Of a stretch of 50,868 nt of DNA, positions 1-9,184 are shown piece by piece. The notes beneath the pieces were generated by a model. It saw only the letters and a program-made list of their open reading frames with translations, made no database searches and was not told the origin of the DNA. Origin of the DNA: DATMNR01 sp963702765. Lineage in GTDB: Bacteria > Chloroflexota > Ktedonobacteria > Ktedonobacterales > Ktedonobacteraceae. The stretch is from the NCBI GenBank assembly GCA_963702765.1, contig CAVPEB010000057.1, forward strand, positions 1 to 50,868, written 5' to 3'. Every line of letters starts with the position of its first letter. Positions within the stretch are counted from its first letter, which is position 1. A program made the translations under genes and the position numbers.

Positions 1-179
1 ATCGAAGGTAAAAGTACTACATTGGTTGCATTAGTTGTACCCAAGTTAAGTATACTAGAAGCGCTTCAATATGCTCGTAAAGACGTATTTTCGTGTAATA
101 AGCATTTTCGTACACATCTTGTAATGATAATCTGTTAATAAAGAACTTTATGCAGAGGCATTTGGCAAGTGAGGATTTA

Positions 180-1550
180 ATGTATTCAGTAGAAGATCGT
201 GATTTAGTAGCGAGTGAATTTAGTAAAGAGATCACAGTATCAAGAATCTCTCTGCGCGGACAACTTGTTCTCAATACGCTTTGGTTTGGTCTTAATGCAC
301 AATCTTCGGCTTTATTGCCTATAGTCATTCCGACTCAAATTGTGCTATTCATTACTTCGAACCAAGTGGGAAGCGCGCAACAAGTATTATTTCTAAGCTG
401 GCTTTTGATAGCAGCTTCAGTTATTTCATTATTCATGCCACCCCTCATTGGGACACTTTCCGATCAGACTCCCAGTATTTTTGGACGTCGACGCCCTTAT
501 ATTGTGATTGGTGGTTTACTACTCGTATTGAGTACCCCGTTACTTGTAAATGCAAGCAGTATGGTGATTTTTGTAGCTGGACTTGCACTCTTATTGCTAG
601 GAAAAAATATTTTGACTCCTGCATATCAGGGCTTGATGCCTGATCGCGTACCGGAGGAGCAGAGAGGAGTGACTGCAGGCTTCGTGGGTGGGATGACGAT
701 CCTGGGAAACGTAGTCGGACTGGGCCTTGCAGCATTGTTACTTGGCGGGATAAATCAGCATGCATTTAGTCTGGGTTTGATTAGAACCAATGCAGGCATT
801 TACTATATTGTGACTGCTTTTCTTGTACTAGCAGGTGTTCTAATAACAGTGTTTGGAGTACGTGAAATTCCTCTCTTGACACACAAGTCTGTAAATAGCA
901 GCAAAAGAGAGAAGACACTGTTCGAACATGCTTACAATTTCTTGCACGAGTGTACCGAACCCTGGAGTAATCATAATTTTAGAATGGTGTTTCTGGCCCG
1001 TGTTTCGCTTATACTCGGGTTAACACTATTTATGACATTTATTGAGTACTATTTCGCTAGAGTGCAACATATAGCTAATTTTGTCCTGGTAACAGGAATC
1101 ATTGCGATGCTGGCATTAGGCGGCGCGATAGTAAGTGGTTTAATATCCGGGATTCTGTCTGACCGCTTCAAACGACGCGCTCCAGTAGTCTGTGTAGCTA
1201 CATTGTGTATGAGCCTGGCTTCGTTAGCATTCGTCATCTTCCCAAATACTCTCGTAACCTGGCTCTGGTTGTTGGGCATACTGTTTGGGTTGGGGTACGG
1301 AGCTTATACCAGTGTGAACTGGGCTTTGTCAATCGATGTGTTACCATCCCTTGAGAAAGCAGGGAAAGATCTAGGAGTTTGGAATGCATCAACAACATTA
1401 CCTACGATTGTTGCTCCGTTGCTGGGAAGCATTATTATCAATGTAGCTGCTGGAGCGGGGCAAACAGCGTTAGGTTATAGAGTGGTCTTTGGAGCAGCAG
1501 CGCTATTCTTTTTTCTAGCCGCCGCTGCTATGTTATTTGTAAAGAAATAG
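180..1550 (+). CDS. MFS transporter (SLC45/GPH-like)
   Basis: Polytopic membrane protein of about 456 residues with some 12 hydrophobic segments. The loop after the second segment carries GTLSDQTPSIFGRRRPY, the D-x(n)-GRRRP signature typical of sugar/proton MFS carriers of the SLC45/GPH type; a matching ILSDRFKRRAP loop sits in the second half. The frame is open from 150, but the ATG at 180 has a better ribosome site (GTGAGG, 5 nt spacing), so I start there. It is followed at short distance by a DinB-like gene on the same strand. The substrate cannot be read from the sequence; a sugar or nucleoside would fit the neighbouring adenosine deaminase, but that is a guess. Confidence 0.8.
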   Translation: MYSVEDRDLVASEFSKEITVSRISLRGQLVLNTLWFGLNAQSSALLPIVIPTQIVLFITSNQVGSAQQVLFLSWLLIAASVISLFMPPLIGTLSDQTPSIFGRRRPYIVIGGLLLVLSTPLLVNASSMVIFVAGLALLLLGKNILTPAYQGLMPDRVPEEQRGVTAGFVGGMTILGNVVGLGLAALLLGGINQHAFSLGLIRTNAGIYYIVTAFLVLAGVLITVFGVREIPLLTHKSVNSSKREKTLFEHAYNFLHECTEPWSNHNFRMVFLARVSLILGLTLFMTFIEYYFARVQHIANFVLVTGIIAMLALGGAIVSGLISGILSDRFKRRAPVVCVATLCMSLASLAFVIFPNTLVTWLWLLGILFGLGYGAYTSVNWALSIDVLPSLEKAGKDLGVWNASTTLPTIVAPLLGSIIINVAAGAGQTALGYRVVFGAAALFFFLAAAAMLFVKK

Positions 1551-1683
1551 CCTGTTACGATAATTGTTGAATGTTACCTCATTTGGCCCTGCTTATTTCT
1601 GCAAATGGCTGTACTTTTCTTGTAGCTTTTACTGTAATATATCTATTATGCTTAGTCACTTAAAGAGCAGAGGAGATAGAAAG

Positions 1684-2196
1684 ATGAATAACTTACTCGA
1701 GACAGTGAAAGCGGTTCTCTCGACAACGACAACACATTGGTTGAGTTTGACTGAAAGTGTGCCTGAAGACTTGCTCGCTCGAAAGCCATTGCCAAATGAA
1801 TGGTCAGCTATGGATTGCTTGTGCCATTTGTTAGATACCGAACGCTGGATTTTTCCGCAACGTGTGCGGGCGTTGTTGACGGGAGAAAATTTTGTTGGAT
1901 TTGATCCAGACAAACAAGGAACACATTACACAACACAAGACTCGAAACAACTCTCCAAGGAGTTTGCACAGTTACGTAAAAGCAGTCTCATCGAACTGGA
2001 GCGGGTGACTCCGCATGACTTATCGCGTATAGCCCGGCATAGCGAGCTTGGTGTCGTCACATTAGAACAGCTATTGCATGAATGGGCAGCACATGACCTT
2101 ATGCATACAGTACAAGCAGAACGAGCCATATTACAGCCTCTTATTCTAGGCTCTGGACCGTGGCGTCCATATTTCAAGGATCACGATGTGAGTTAA
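1684..2196 (+). CDS. DinB family protein (DinB_2-like four-helix metalloprotein)
   Basis: About 170 residues. The protein has the DinB/YfiT layout: a helical bundle with metal-ligand histidines in CHLLDTERW near residue 47 and in EWAAHDLMH near residue 137. Members are thiol transferases or of unknown role. The frame is open from 1564, but AGAGGAGATAG just before the ATG at 1684 is a clear ribosome site and the protein from there matches family length. Its stop lies 2 nt before the preferred start of the adenosine deaminase gene, suggesting co-transcription. No substrate can be assigned. Confidence 0.8.
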   Translation: MNNLLETVKAVLSTTTTHWLSLTESVPEDLLARKPLPNEWSAMDCLCHLLDTERWIFPQRVRALLTGENFVGFDPDKQGTHYTTQDSKQLSKEFAQLRKSSLIELERVTPHDLSRIARHSELGVVTLEQLLHEWAAHDLMHTVQAERAILQPLILGSGPWRPYFKDHDVS

Positions 2197-2198
2197 CG

Positions 2199-3257
2199 AT
2201 GTTGGATGAACGAACGCATTTGGAGTGCTATATTGAGGCTGTTCCTAAGGCTGAATTGCATGTACATCTGGAAGGTTCAATACAACCTGCTACACTATTA
2301 AAGCTTGCACAGCAAAACAATGTGGAACTTCCGGCGCAAACAGTTGAAGATTTACAAAACTGGTTTACATTCCGCGATTTTGACCATTTCATTGAGATTT
2401 ATTTTGAAATTTCAAGGTGCTTGAAAACGAGCGATGATTATGAGTTAATTGCTTACGAATTTGGCGCTCAAATGGCCAGACAAAACATACGCTACGCCGA
2501 GGTGACGTTCTCACCAAGTACCCATCAGTACTCACTAGGAATTCCTTTTGACGTGTTTTTTAGCGGATTGACTAAAGGACGTCTGAGAGCACAGAAGGAT
2601 TTTGGTGTCGAGATTAGATGGGTATTCGATATTGTTCGTGATATTCCTGAATTGTTGCTCAATCAGAGACGTGCGGAGTATACCCTGGAAGTCGCAGAGG
2701 AGGGGATGCATGATGGCGTAGTCGCGCTGGGGCTTGGTGGAGGAGAGGTTGGAAATCCACCTGAACGATATGCAAAATGGTTTGAGAAAGCTCTTGAGAG
2801 AGGATTACATAGCGCTCCACATGCAGGGGAGACAGTTGGACCTGAAAGTGTCTGGGGAGCAATCCGAGTGTTGCATGCAGAACGACTTGGCCATGGGGTT
2901 AGATCGATTGAAGATTCTGAGCTTATTGATTATCTAGCCGAACGGCGAATCCCTCTCGAAATATGTCCGACAAGTAATATTAGATTGGGAATTTATCCTG
3001 ATCTTGCAGTGCATCCAATACGTAGACTCTATGAGGCAGGTGTGCCTGTAACTATAAACTCCGATGATCCACCTCTCTTCAACACGACTTTAAATGGCGA
3101 AGCAAAATTGCTATTTGCTCCTTTCGATTTTGAAATCAATACAATCAACGAAATACTACTCAACGGCATTCGTTATAGCTTTATGCCAGTAGATGAGAGG
3201 CAAACACTCGAAGCTCTGTTTCGAACTGAAATGACGAGGTTACAACGGGAGCTTTGA
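2199..3257 (+). CDS. add: Adenosine deaminase (metallo-dependent amidohydrolase)
   Basis: About 352 residues with the adenosine/AMP deaminase motifs in order: KAELHVHLEGS (zinc ligands HxH) near the N terminus, HAGE at about 206-209 (catalytic Glu), RLGHGVR, ICPTSN and INSDDPPLF (catalytic Asp pair). It should hydrolyse adenosine (possibly adenine or another purine, as family members differ) to inosine in the cytoplasm. The open frame extends to a GTG at 2160 inside the dinB-like gene; I prefer the ATG at 2199, 2 nt after that gene's stop. A DMT transporter follows 27 nt downstream. Confidence 0.88.
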   Translation: MLDERTHLECYIEAVPKAELHVHLEGSIQPATLLKLAQQNNVELPAQTVEDLQNWFTFRDFDHFIEIYFEISRCLKTSDDYELIAYEFGAQMARQNIRYAEVTFSPSTHQYSLGIPFDVFFSGLTKGRLRAQKDFGVEIRWVFDIVRDIPELLLNQRRAEYTLEVAEEGMHDGVVALGLGGGEVGNPPERYAKWFEKALERGLHSAPHAGETVGPESVWGAIRVLHAERLGHGVRSIEDSELIDYLAERRIPLEICPTSNIRLGIYPDLAVHPIRRLYEAGVPVTINSDDPPLFNTTLNGEAKLLFAPFDFEINTINEILLNGIRYSFMPVDERQTLEALFRTEMTRLQREL

Positions 3258-3284
3258 TGGTATGTTCGTTCTTAAGGATTTTCA

Positions 3285-4124
3285 ATGTTTCATGAACTCA
3301 GCACAGTAGCTTTTGCTCTTTCTGCGTCAATCTCATGGGGAGCAGGTGATTTCAGTGGAGGTATAGCGACACGCCGTGCTCAAGTATTGAGTGTTGTATT
3401 TGGTTCGTATACAGTTGGCGTTTGTATACTAGTTCTGCTTGCATTGATATGGTCCGAGCCTTTTCCAACAACCCTTGATTTGATGTGGGGTGGAATTGCA
3501 GGGCTAGCAGGGGCTGTAGGTCTGGTAGCGTTCTACCAGTCACTATCTGTTGGCCGTATGGGTATTGTAGCACCGATTGCCGCTATGCTTTCTGCTGCTA
3601 TCCCCGTTCTTTTTGGTTCGTTGACTGAAGGGTTACCTGGACCCCTACAACTCATTGGCTTTGTACTTGCATTTATTGCTGTAGGACTTATTTCGGGTCT
3701 AGGGGTTGTAAAAGGACGGCCTAAGGGATTGGGACTGGCATTGCTTGCAGGAGTAGGATTCGGAAGTTTTTTTATTCTGATTAGTCGAGTTAGCCAAGGT
3801 TCAATATTTTGGCCACTGGCCGTTGCAAGGCTCTCTTCTCTTCTTTTTTTATTTGCTGTAATACTTATTCGACGCCAGAGAGTTCTCCCAGAGAAATCAG
3901 TTTGGCCTATAGTGTTTTTAGCAGGAGCGCTTGACGCGGCTGGTAATGTATTTTTCGTGCTGGCAACTCATTCGGGGCGGCTTGATGTCGCTGCAATACT
4001 CTCATCTTTGTATCCTGCTGTAACCGTTCTGTTGGCGACTATTATTCTCAAAGAACGAGTGACCCGATTTCAGGCTATTGGTATAGTTGTTGCTTTGGTA
4101 GCGATTCCATTGATCTCGATATGA
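3285..4124 (+). CDS. EamA/DMT family transporter
   Basis: 279-residue protein made of about ten hydrophobic helices in two similar halves, the EamA (drug/metabolite transporter) architecture. Features include SWGAGDFSGGIATRR at the start of TM1-2 and LSSLYPAVTVLLATIILKERVT near the C terminus, the usual final-repeat signature. Start ATG has AAGGATT upstream. It closes a four-gene + strand run and converges with the anthranilate operon. Substrate unknown. Confidence 0.82.
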   Translation: MFHELSTVAFALSASISWGAGDFSGGIATRRAQVLSVVFGSYTVGVCILVLLALIWSEPFPTTLDLMWGGIAGLAGAVGLVAFYQSLSVGRMGIVAPIAAMLSAAIPVLFGSLTEGLPGPLQLIGFVLAFIAVGLISGLGVVKGRPKGLGLALLAGVGFGSFFILISRVSQGSIFWPLAVARLSSLLFLFAVILIRRQRVLPEKSVWPIVFLAGALDAAGNVFFVLATHSGRLDVAAILSSLYPAVTVLLATIILKERVTRFQAIGIVVALVAIPLISI

Positions 4125-4207
4125 GGTGGACAGGTAGAACATGCGGGCCTCCATACTCCAAGAGGAAGATGGTCCACATGTATCTTTGCATAATGATTAA
4201 TTTCGGT

Positions 4208-5824
4208 TTACCCTTGCTGGCGCAACCTGTAGCGTTGTATTTTGCCGGTACCTGCTCTTGGTAATGCATCACAGAACTCAATGGCACGTGGATATTTATA
4301 CGGGGCAATGCTTTGTTTGACGAAATCCTGCAACGTTTTTATCAGAGCAGCATCTCCGACTATGCCCGGTTTGAGTACGACAAATGCTTTGATGATAGTG
4401 CCTCGTTCTGCATCAGGGGCACCTACTACAGCACATTCCGCAACGGTAGGATGCATAAGCAGAGCTCCTTCGACCTCTGGCCCGGCGACATTATACCCTG
4501 CTGTGACAATCATGTCGTCTGTACGAGCCTGAAACCAGAAATAACCATCCTCATCCATTAGATAAGCATCACCAGTAAGGTTCCAGCCATGCTGGACGTA
4601 GGTGCGTTGGCGCTCGTCTGCCAGGTAACGACATCCCGTTGGCCCCTTCACACCAAGCCTTCCAATTGTGCCGGATGGCAATTGTTGCCCATTCTCGTCA
4701 AGGATACATGCCTTATAGCCTGGCACCACTTTGCCAGTAGCGCCAGGACGAACTTCATCGCCCGCTGATGAAATAAAGATATGTAGCATCTCGGTAGATC
4801 CAATACCATCGACCATTTCGATACCAGTTGCTTCACGCCACATGCTGCGCGTTGAAACAGGCAGCCATTCACCAGCGGAAACACTTTGGCGAAGCGTCGA
4901 GATGTCAAATTTGCTTGCGATTTCCGACATCTGGCGATAGAAGAGGGGAGTTGACCAGACGATTGTCGCATGGTATTCACCAATGGCTGCGAGAAGACCT
5001 TCGGGGGCCAGTTTCTCAAGTAAGACTGTCGCAGCACCCAGACGCATCGAGAAGATGAGCAACGCTCCGAGGCCAAAGGTAAAAGCCAATGGAGGCGTTC
5101 CAATGCAGATATCGTCCGAAGTCATATGAAGAATTGACTTCGGAAAACAATCACAAGCTGCAATAATATCACGGTGAAAATGCACACTTGCTTTTGGCTG
5201 GCCAGTCGAACCAGAAGTGAAGGCGATCAACACAGTATCTTCAGCAGCAGTATCTACTGCTTTGAAAGGCTCATTCCATTTAGACATATGTGCTTCAAGT
5301 CCTGCTGAGGTTGGATCGTTGAAATATATCACCTGTTTCAGTACCGGACAACGTTGTTGAGCGGCCTTTAGTTCGGTATCGAGGCGCAGGTCGCATATGG
5401 CAGCACTGATTTGCCCCTTCTCAATGATGTCTACCAGTTCCTTTTCACGTAGTAACGGCATCGTTGCTACCACGATAAGTCCGGCTTTGGCTACGGCACA
5501 CCAGCAGATAGCCAGCATCGCATTATTAGCACTGCGTAGGAGTACACGATTGCCTGGTACAAGACCCATATCATGCATTAACACATGAGCAACTTTATCA
5601 ACCTGCGCTTGCAATTGTGAATAGGTCAGGACACCATCAGCACCTAAAATCGCCGTGTGGTCGCCATATCCTTGCTGGATATTCTTTTCCAACAGTTCAA
5701 CTATGCAATTCATGCGTTCGGGGTATTGTAATTCGGGAAGCGTAAAGATCAGATCGGGCCACTGATCGCGTGGTGGTAAATTGTCATGTGCAAAGGTATC
5801 AACGTGAGCTGAATACGCACTCAT
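4208..5824 (-). CDS. 2-aminobenzoate/benzoate-CoA ligase (AMP-binding)
   Basis: 538 residues of the ANL superfamily. Visible motifs are the P-loop TSGSTGQPKASVHFHRD, GIGSTEML, the TGD segment LTGDAYLMDEDGYFWFQ followed by the hinge RTDD, and the C-terminal AGTGKIQRYRLR with the catalytic lysine. This subgroup activates benzoate or 2-aminobenzoate with ATP and CoA. The anthranilate assignment rests on the upstream monooxygenase/reductase and RidA genes in the same operon. The start has a strong AAAGGAGGG site. It is the last gene of a seven-gene minus-strand operon. An alternative substrate is salicylate or benzoate. Confidence 0.78.
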   Translation of the reverse strand: MSAYSAHVDTFAHDNLPPRDQWPDLIFTLPELQYPERMNCIVELLEKNIQQGYGDHTAILGADGVLTYSQLQAQVDKVAHVLMHDMGLVPGNRVLLRSANNAMLAICWCAVAKAGLIVVATMPLLREKELVDIIEKGQISAAICDLRLDTELKAAQQRCPVLKQVIYFNDPTSAGLEAHMSKWNEPFKAVDTAAEDTVLIAFTSGSTGQPKASVHFHRDIIAACDCFPKSILHMTSDDICIGTPPLAFTFGLGALLIFSMRLGAATVLLEKLAPEGLLAAIGEYHATIVWSTPLFYRQMSEIASKFDISTLRQSVSAGEWLPVSTRSMWREATGIEMVDGIGSTEMLHIFISSAGDEVRPGATGKVVPGYKACILDENGQQLPSGTIGRLGVKGPTGCRYLADERQRTYVQHGWNLTGDAYLMDEDGYFWFQARTDDMIVTAGYNVAGPEVEGALLMHPTVAECAVVGAPDAERGTIIKAFVVLKPGIVGDAALIKTLQDFVKQSIAPYKYPRAIEFCDALPRAGTGKIQRYRLRQQG

Positions 5825-5877
5825 TATGTTCCCTCCTTTGGAAACAAGAATACAATATCGACATACAATACCAAGGT

Positions 5878-7029
5878 TTATCTGCTACGTCCGACCAATT
5901 CACGCGCAATAATGATACGCTGTATCTGGCTGGTTCCCTCATAGATCTGCAGGCCTTTAATATCGCGGTAATAGCGTTCCACAGGGTATTCATTTGAATA
6001 GCCACGATTGCCATGCATCAGAACAGCTTCTGACGCTGCTTTCATTGCAGCCTCTGTTGCGAAGAGCTTGGCGATAGAAGTAGCTTTGGTTGTGGGTAGT
6101 CCCTGATCTTTCAACCACGCAGCACGATAAACAAGTAACCGTGCTGCCTCTACGTCAGCAGCCATATTAGCCAGTGACGCCTGAATCATTTGAAAGTCCG
6201 CAATACGTTGACCGAACTGGTGGCGCTGTTTTGTATAGTCAATACATGCATCGAGACAGGCCTGCGCTATCCCAAGTGCGCCTGCTGCTACTCCCAACCG
6301 ACCACGATCCAGAGCCGACATTGCTACTTTGAAACCTTCTCCAGGTGCGCCCAGCAGGGTACTCTTAAGTACCCGGCAATTTTTAAGAATGATATGTACG
6401 TGTTCTGATGCACGATGTCCTAATTCCTTACCTGGCATAGGCTCTCGATGAAAACCAGGTGCGTCAGTTGCGACAAGAAAAGCGCAGATGCCTTTATGAC
6501 GGGCTGAAAGATCTCGACTTGCGAATACGATTGCAATGTGAGCACTTGTACCATTGGTGATCCAGATTTTCTCACCATTTAAGACGTAATAGTCTCCTTC
6601 TTCAGTGGCAGTGCTTTCCATGCTTGCCACATCTGAACCTGCATTTGGCTCTGTCAGAGCATAACAGCCGATCCACTCACCTTTTGCTAAACGTGGCAAA
6701 TAGTAACGCTTCTGTTCTTCGGTGCCCCATTCACGAATACAAAGTGAGACGAGACTTGTATGAACGGTTAAAAAACCGCGTACAGATGAATCGACTCTCC
6801 CCAGTTCCTCGCAAAGTAGAGCATAACTGACGTAGTCCATGCCTGATCCGCCATAATCAGGCTCTATCGGACCTGCCAGAAAGCCCAATTCACCCATCCG
6901 TTTGACCAGGTGAAGGGGAAATTCGCCTTTCTCGTCTGCTTCACGGGCAACAGGGGCTACCTCTTGTAGAGCAAACTGGCGTGCCTGTTGTTGGACGCTC
7001 TTTTGTTCTGGCGCAAGTTCAAAGTCCAT
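5878..7029 (-). CDS. Acyl-CoA dehydrogenase
   Basis: About 383 residues with the full acyl-CoA dehydrogenase fold: helical N domain starting MDFELAPEQKSVQQQARQF, FAD-contacting beta domain (CYALTEPNAGSDVASM and WITNGTSAHI), and C domain with RHQFGQRIADFQ and the catalytic-region YEGTSQIQRIIIARELVGR. The frame runs up to 7062, but the ATG at 7029 with AAAGG upstream gives the usual N terminus. In the operon it probably oxidises a ring or ring-opened acyl-CoA intermediate, as the acyl-CoA dehydrogenase of the Azoarcus 2-aminobenzoyl-CoA pathway is thought to do. Confidence 0.85.
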   Translation of the reverse strand: MDFELAPEQKSVQQQARQFALQEVAPVAREADEKGEFPLHLVKRMGELGFLAGPIEPDYGGSGMDYVSYALLCEELGRVDSSVRGFLTVHTSLVSLCIREWGTEEQKRYYLPRLAKGEWIGCYALTEPNAGSDVASMESTATEEGDYYVLNGEKIWITNGTSAHIAIVFASRDLSARHKGICAFLVATDAPGFHREPMPGKELGHRASEHVHIILKNCRVLKSTLLGAPGEGFKVAMSALDRGRLGVAAGALGIAQACLDACIDYTKQRHQFGQRIADFQMIQASLANMAADVEAARLLVYRAAWLKDQGLPTTKATSIAKLFATEAAMKAASEAVLMHGNRGYSNEYPVERYYRDIKGLQIYEGTSQIQRIIIARELVGRSR

Positions 7030-7104
7030 TAGAAACCTTTTCGTATTTGAATGAAAAAACAATCAGAGGTTTTATAGCGATCGGGAGGGTAGCTCCCATA
7101 GTTA

Positions 7105-7506
7105 TCAGTTAATAACTGCAAAGCCCTCGATTTCGACTAGGGTTTCAGCCTGGAAAAAGCCTGTAACTTCGAATAGAGCCATAGCCGGATAATAGGCACC
7201 AAAGAATGATCGATGCACAATGCCCAAGGTCTTGAGATGAGCTAGATAGTCATCTCTGTTGCGAACATAAATGTTTAGCTTTGAAATATCCTGTATTTTG
7301 CCACCTGCTGATTCGACAACGGTTTGGAGATTGCGGAGTGTTTGTTCGTATTGCGCAACCAAATCACCAGGCGCCATAATTTGCCCTTCAGCATTACTAC
7401 CAGTTTGTCCTGCTAAGAAGAGGAGGCGTCCACCAGTCACAAGGATGCCATGACTAAAGCCAACTGCGGGAGCAAGAGTTGGTGGATTGACGATAGTTTT
7501 TTCCAT
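7105..7506 (-). CDS. RidA/YjgF/YER057c/UK114 family protein
   Basis: About 133 residues, the size of a RidA monomer, with the family layout: GFSHGILVTGGRLLFLAGQTGSNAEGQI near the N terminus and the conserved C-terminal motif region including EVTGFFQAETLVEIEGFAVI. RidA proteins hydrolyse reactive enamines/imines to ketones and ammonia. Start is ATG at 7506; the longer frame to 7635 overlaps the upstream hydratase gene and is not needed. Inference: in this operon it could release ammonia from the amino-cyclohexene-type intermediate after 2-aminobenzoyl-CoA hydroxylation/reduction. A generic detoxifying role is the alternative. Confidence 0.82.
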   Translation of the reverse strand: MEKTIVNPPTLAPAVGFSHGILVTGGRLLFLAGQTGSNAEGQIMAPGDLVAQYEQTLRNLQTVVESAGGKIQDISKLNIYVRNRDDYLAHLKTLGIVHRSFFGAYYPAMALFEVTGFFQAETLVEIEGFAVIN

Positions 7507-7516
7507 AATGTACACT

Positions 7517-8308
7517 CTACCTTCCAGTAAACTTCGGCTTTTCCCTGGCCTTGAAAGCTTCAAAGAAGCGCTGATGATCGTTACCCATGAGCATAAGTGC
7601 CTGCGCCTGAGCTTCTGCTTCAATTGCGGAGACAAGATCCATGCTCAATTCGTGATTTATCAAATGCTTCGTCATTGAGATAGCGAGTGTTGGTCCCTGT
7701 GCGAGTCGTTTGGCCCAAGCGTTTGCAGAGGATAACAGTTCATCATGAGATACTACCCGATTCACCAGCCCATAGCGTTCGGCGGAGATAACGTCGATGG
7801 TATCGCCGAGCATCAATAGTTCTGAAGCACGACCCAAACCAACAACACGTGGCAGTAAATAGGCTGCTCCCATATCGGCTCCTGTCAGACCCACTTTTGT
7901 GAAGAGGAAAGCAAAGCGAGCTCTGTCAGAGGCAATACGCAAATCAGCAGCAAGTGCTATTACAGCTCCTGCTCCAGCAGTCATGCCATTGAGGGCAGCG
8001 ATAATCGGTTTATCGAGTAATCGCATATTCTGCACTACTGCTCCGGTCATACGAGTGAATTCAAGGTGGCCTTTCATATCACGTTTGAGTAATTCACCAA
8101 TGATTTCATATACATCACCACCTGAGCAGAAATTGTCACCTGAGCCAGTAATTACGATTGCATGAACATTATCGTCATATCGTAAAGCTTCAAAGAGATC
8201 TCTTAGCTGGGAGTAGATCTCGAACGTCAGCGCATTCATCACTTCGGGACGATTAAAGGTGAGCGTCGCAACATTCTCGTTCACTTCATATAAAAAGTCG
8301 AAGCTCAA
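7517..8308 (-). CDS. Enoyl-CoA hydratase/isomerase family protein
   Basis: 263 residues of the crotonase superfamily. It shows FNRPEVMNALTFEIY, the oxyanion-hole segments GSGDNFCSGGDVYE and LNGMTAGAGAVIALAADLRIAS, and TKVGLTGADMGAAYLLPRVVG in the active-site region. The start is TTG at 8308 placed 7-8 nt after AGAGGAGG; no ATG fits. The RidA gene begins 11 nt downstream of its stop. Expected to hydrate, or possibly ring-open, an alicyclic enoyl-CoA intermediate of the operon's pathway. The exact substrate is not visible. Confidence 0.83.
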   Translation of the reverse strand: MSFDFLYEVNENVATLTFNRPEVMNALTFEIYSQLRDLFEALRYDDNVHAIVITGSGDNFCSGGDVYEIIGELLKRDMKGHLEFTRMTGAVVQNMRLLDKPIIAALNGMTAGAGAVIALAADLRIASDRARFAFLFTKVGLTGADMGAAYLLPRVVGLGRASELLMLGDTIDVISAERYGLVNRVVSHDELLSSANAWAKRLAQGPTLAISMTKHLINHELSMDLVSAIEAEAQAQALMLMGNDHQRFFEAFKAREKPKFTGR

Positions 8309-8329
8309 AACATGCCTCCTCTCAAGAAA

Positions 8330-9184
8330 TTATGACATCAAGCCGCCGCCATCAATGTTAATGGCCTGTCCTGTAATACCCCGATTGATATCCTGTGCCA
8401 GGAAGACTGCAATAGCTGCTACCTCCTCCGGTTCAATCAAGCGTTTTTGTGGACTTGTATTTTCTAAGGCCTCGCGTGCCTTTGACTCAGGCATTCCAGT
8501 GCGAGCTGCGATATTGCTGACGTTACCATCAGTCATAGGAGTATTCACATAGCCAGGACAGATGGCATTGACTGTGATTTCGTAAGGCATCAATTCAACT
8601 GCAAGGGCACGCGTGAGACCAAGCACACCGTGTTTTGCCGCAGTATACGCGGCGATATAGCTTCCTCCAACTCGGGAGGCAATTGAGGCGATATTAATGA
8701 TGCGGCCGTAACGTTGTTCTATCAATGATGGGACGAAAGCTTTTGTGACGTAGTAAACGCTGGTTAAATTGATGGAGAGCATACGATGCCAAAGTTCATC
8801 TGGATGGTTTGAAAACTTGTGACTACCTGCATTTCCTGCGTTATTGACCAGTATATCTACACCACCCAGACCCTCCATAAAAGTTGTCGCCATATGCGTT
8901 ACCTGCTCGGATTCAGTTACATCGCATGAAACAGCCAGGCTTCGACGTCCTAATGCTTGAATTTCGTTAACGAGCTGTTCAATTTCGTAGTGGGTACGGG
9001 CGGTCACGGCTACATCTGCTCCCGCTTGTGCAAGTGCTAAAGCGATACTCCGGCCGATGCCTCTGCCTGCTCCGGTGACTACCGCTCGCTTGCCAGCAAG
9101 CAGGTGGCTGTTTTGATTTAGAACATATGAAAGATCCTCCAATCGCAATCTCAGGCAATGAGATCTAAGTAGCCGGAGTAGCAC
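8330..9184 (-). CDS. SDR family NAD(P)-dependent oxidoreductase
   Basis: Short-chain dehydrogenase of about 260-284 residues: Rossmann motif VVTGAGRGIGRS, NNAG, catalytic Ser region and YTAAKHG (YxxxK), ending with INIDGGGLMS. Likely oxidises a 3-hydroxyacyl-CoA in the operon. The start is unsettled: the frame begins at GTG 9184, overlapping the upstream gene, with TTG options at 9148 and 9142. A good GGAGG site instead points to an ATG near 9128 that is out of frame by one base. A one-base sequence error here would resolve this and fits the other single-base frameshifts in this window. Confidence 0.82.
   Translation of the reverse strand: MLLRLLRSHCLRLRLEDLSYVLNQNSHLLAGKRAVVTGAGRGIGRSIALALAQAGADVAVTARTHYEIEQLVNEIQALGRRSLAVSCDVTESEQVTHMATTFMEGLGGVDILVNNAGNAGSHKFSNHPDELWHRMLSINLTSVYYVTKAFVPSLIEQRYGRIINIASIASRVGGSYIAAYTAAKHGVLGLTRALAVELMPYEITVNAICPGYVNTPMTDGNVSNIAARTGMPESKAREALENTSPQKRLIEPEEVAAIAVFLAQDINRGITGQAINIDGGGLMS

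Noticed and set aside
1..138. Open + strand frame from base 1 to a stop at 136, possible tail of an upstream gene
   Set aside because: Only 45 codons, no family pattern; an open stretch of that length is not rare by chance.
17..328. 103-codon minus-strand frame at the window start
   Set aside because: It overlaps the start of the MFS gene, has no ribosome site and no recognisable protein pattern.
4648..5103. 151-codon minus-strand frame inside the CoA ligase gene
   Set aside because: Shifted-frame shadow of a fully conserved ligase; no sign of its own start or domain.
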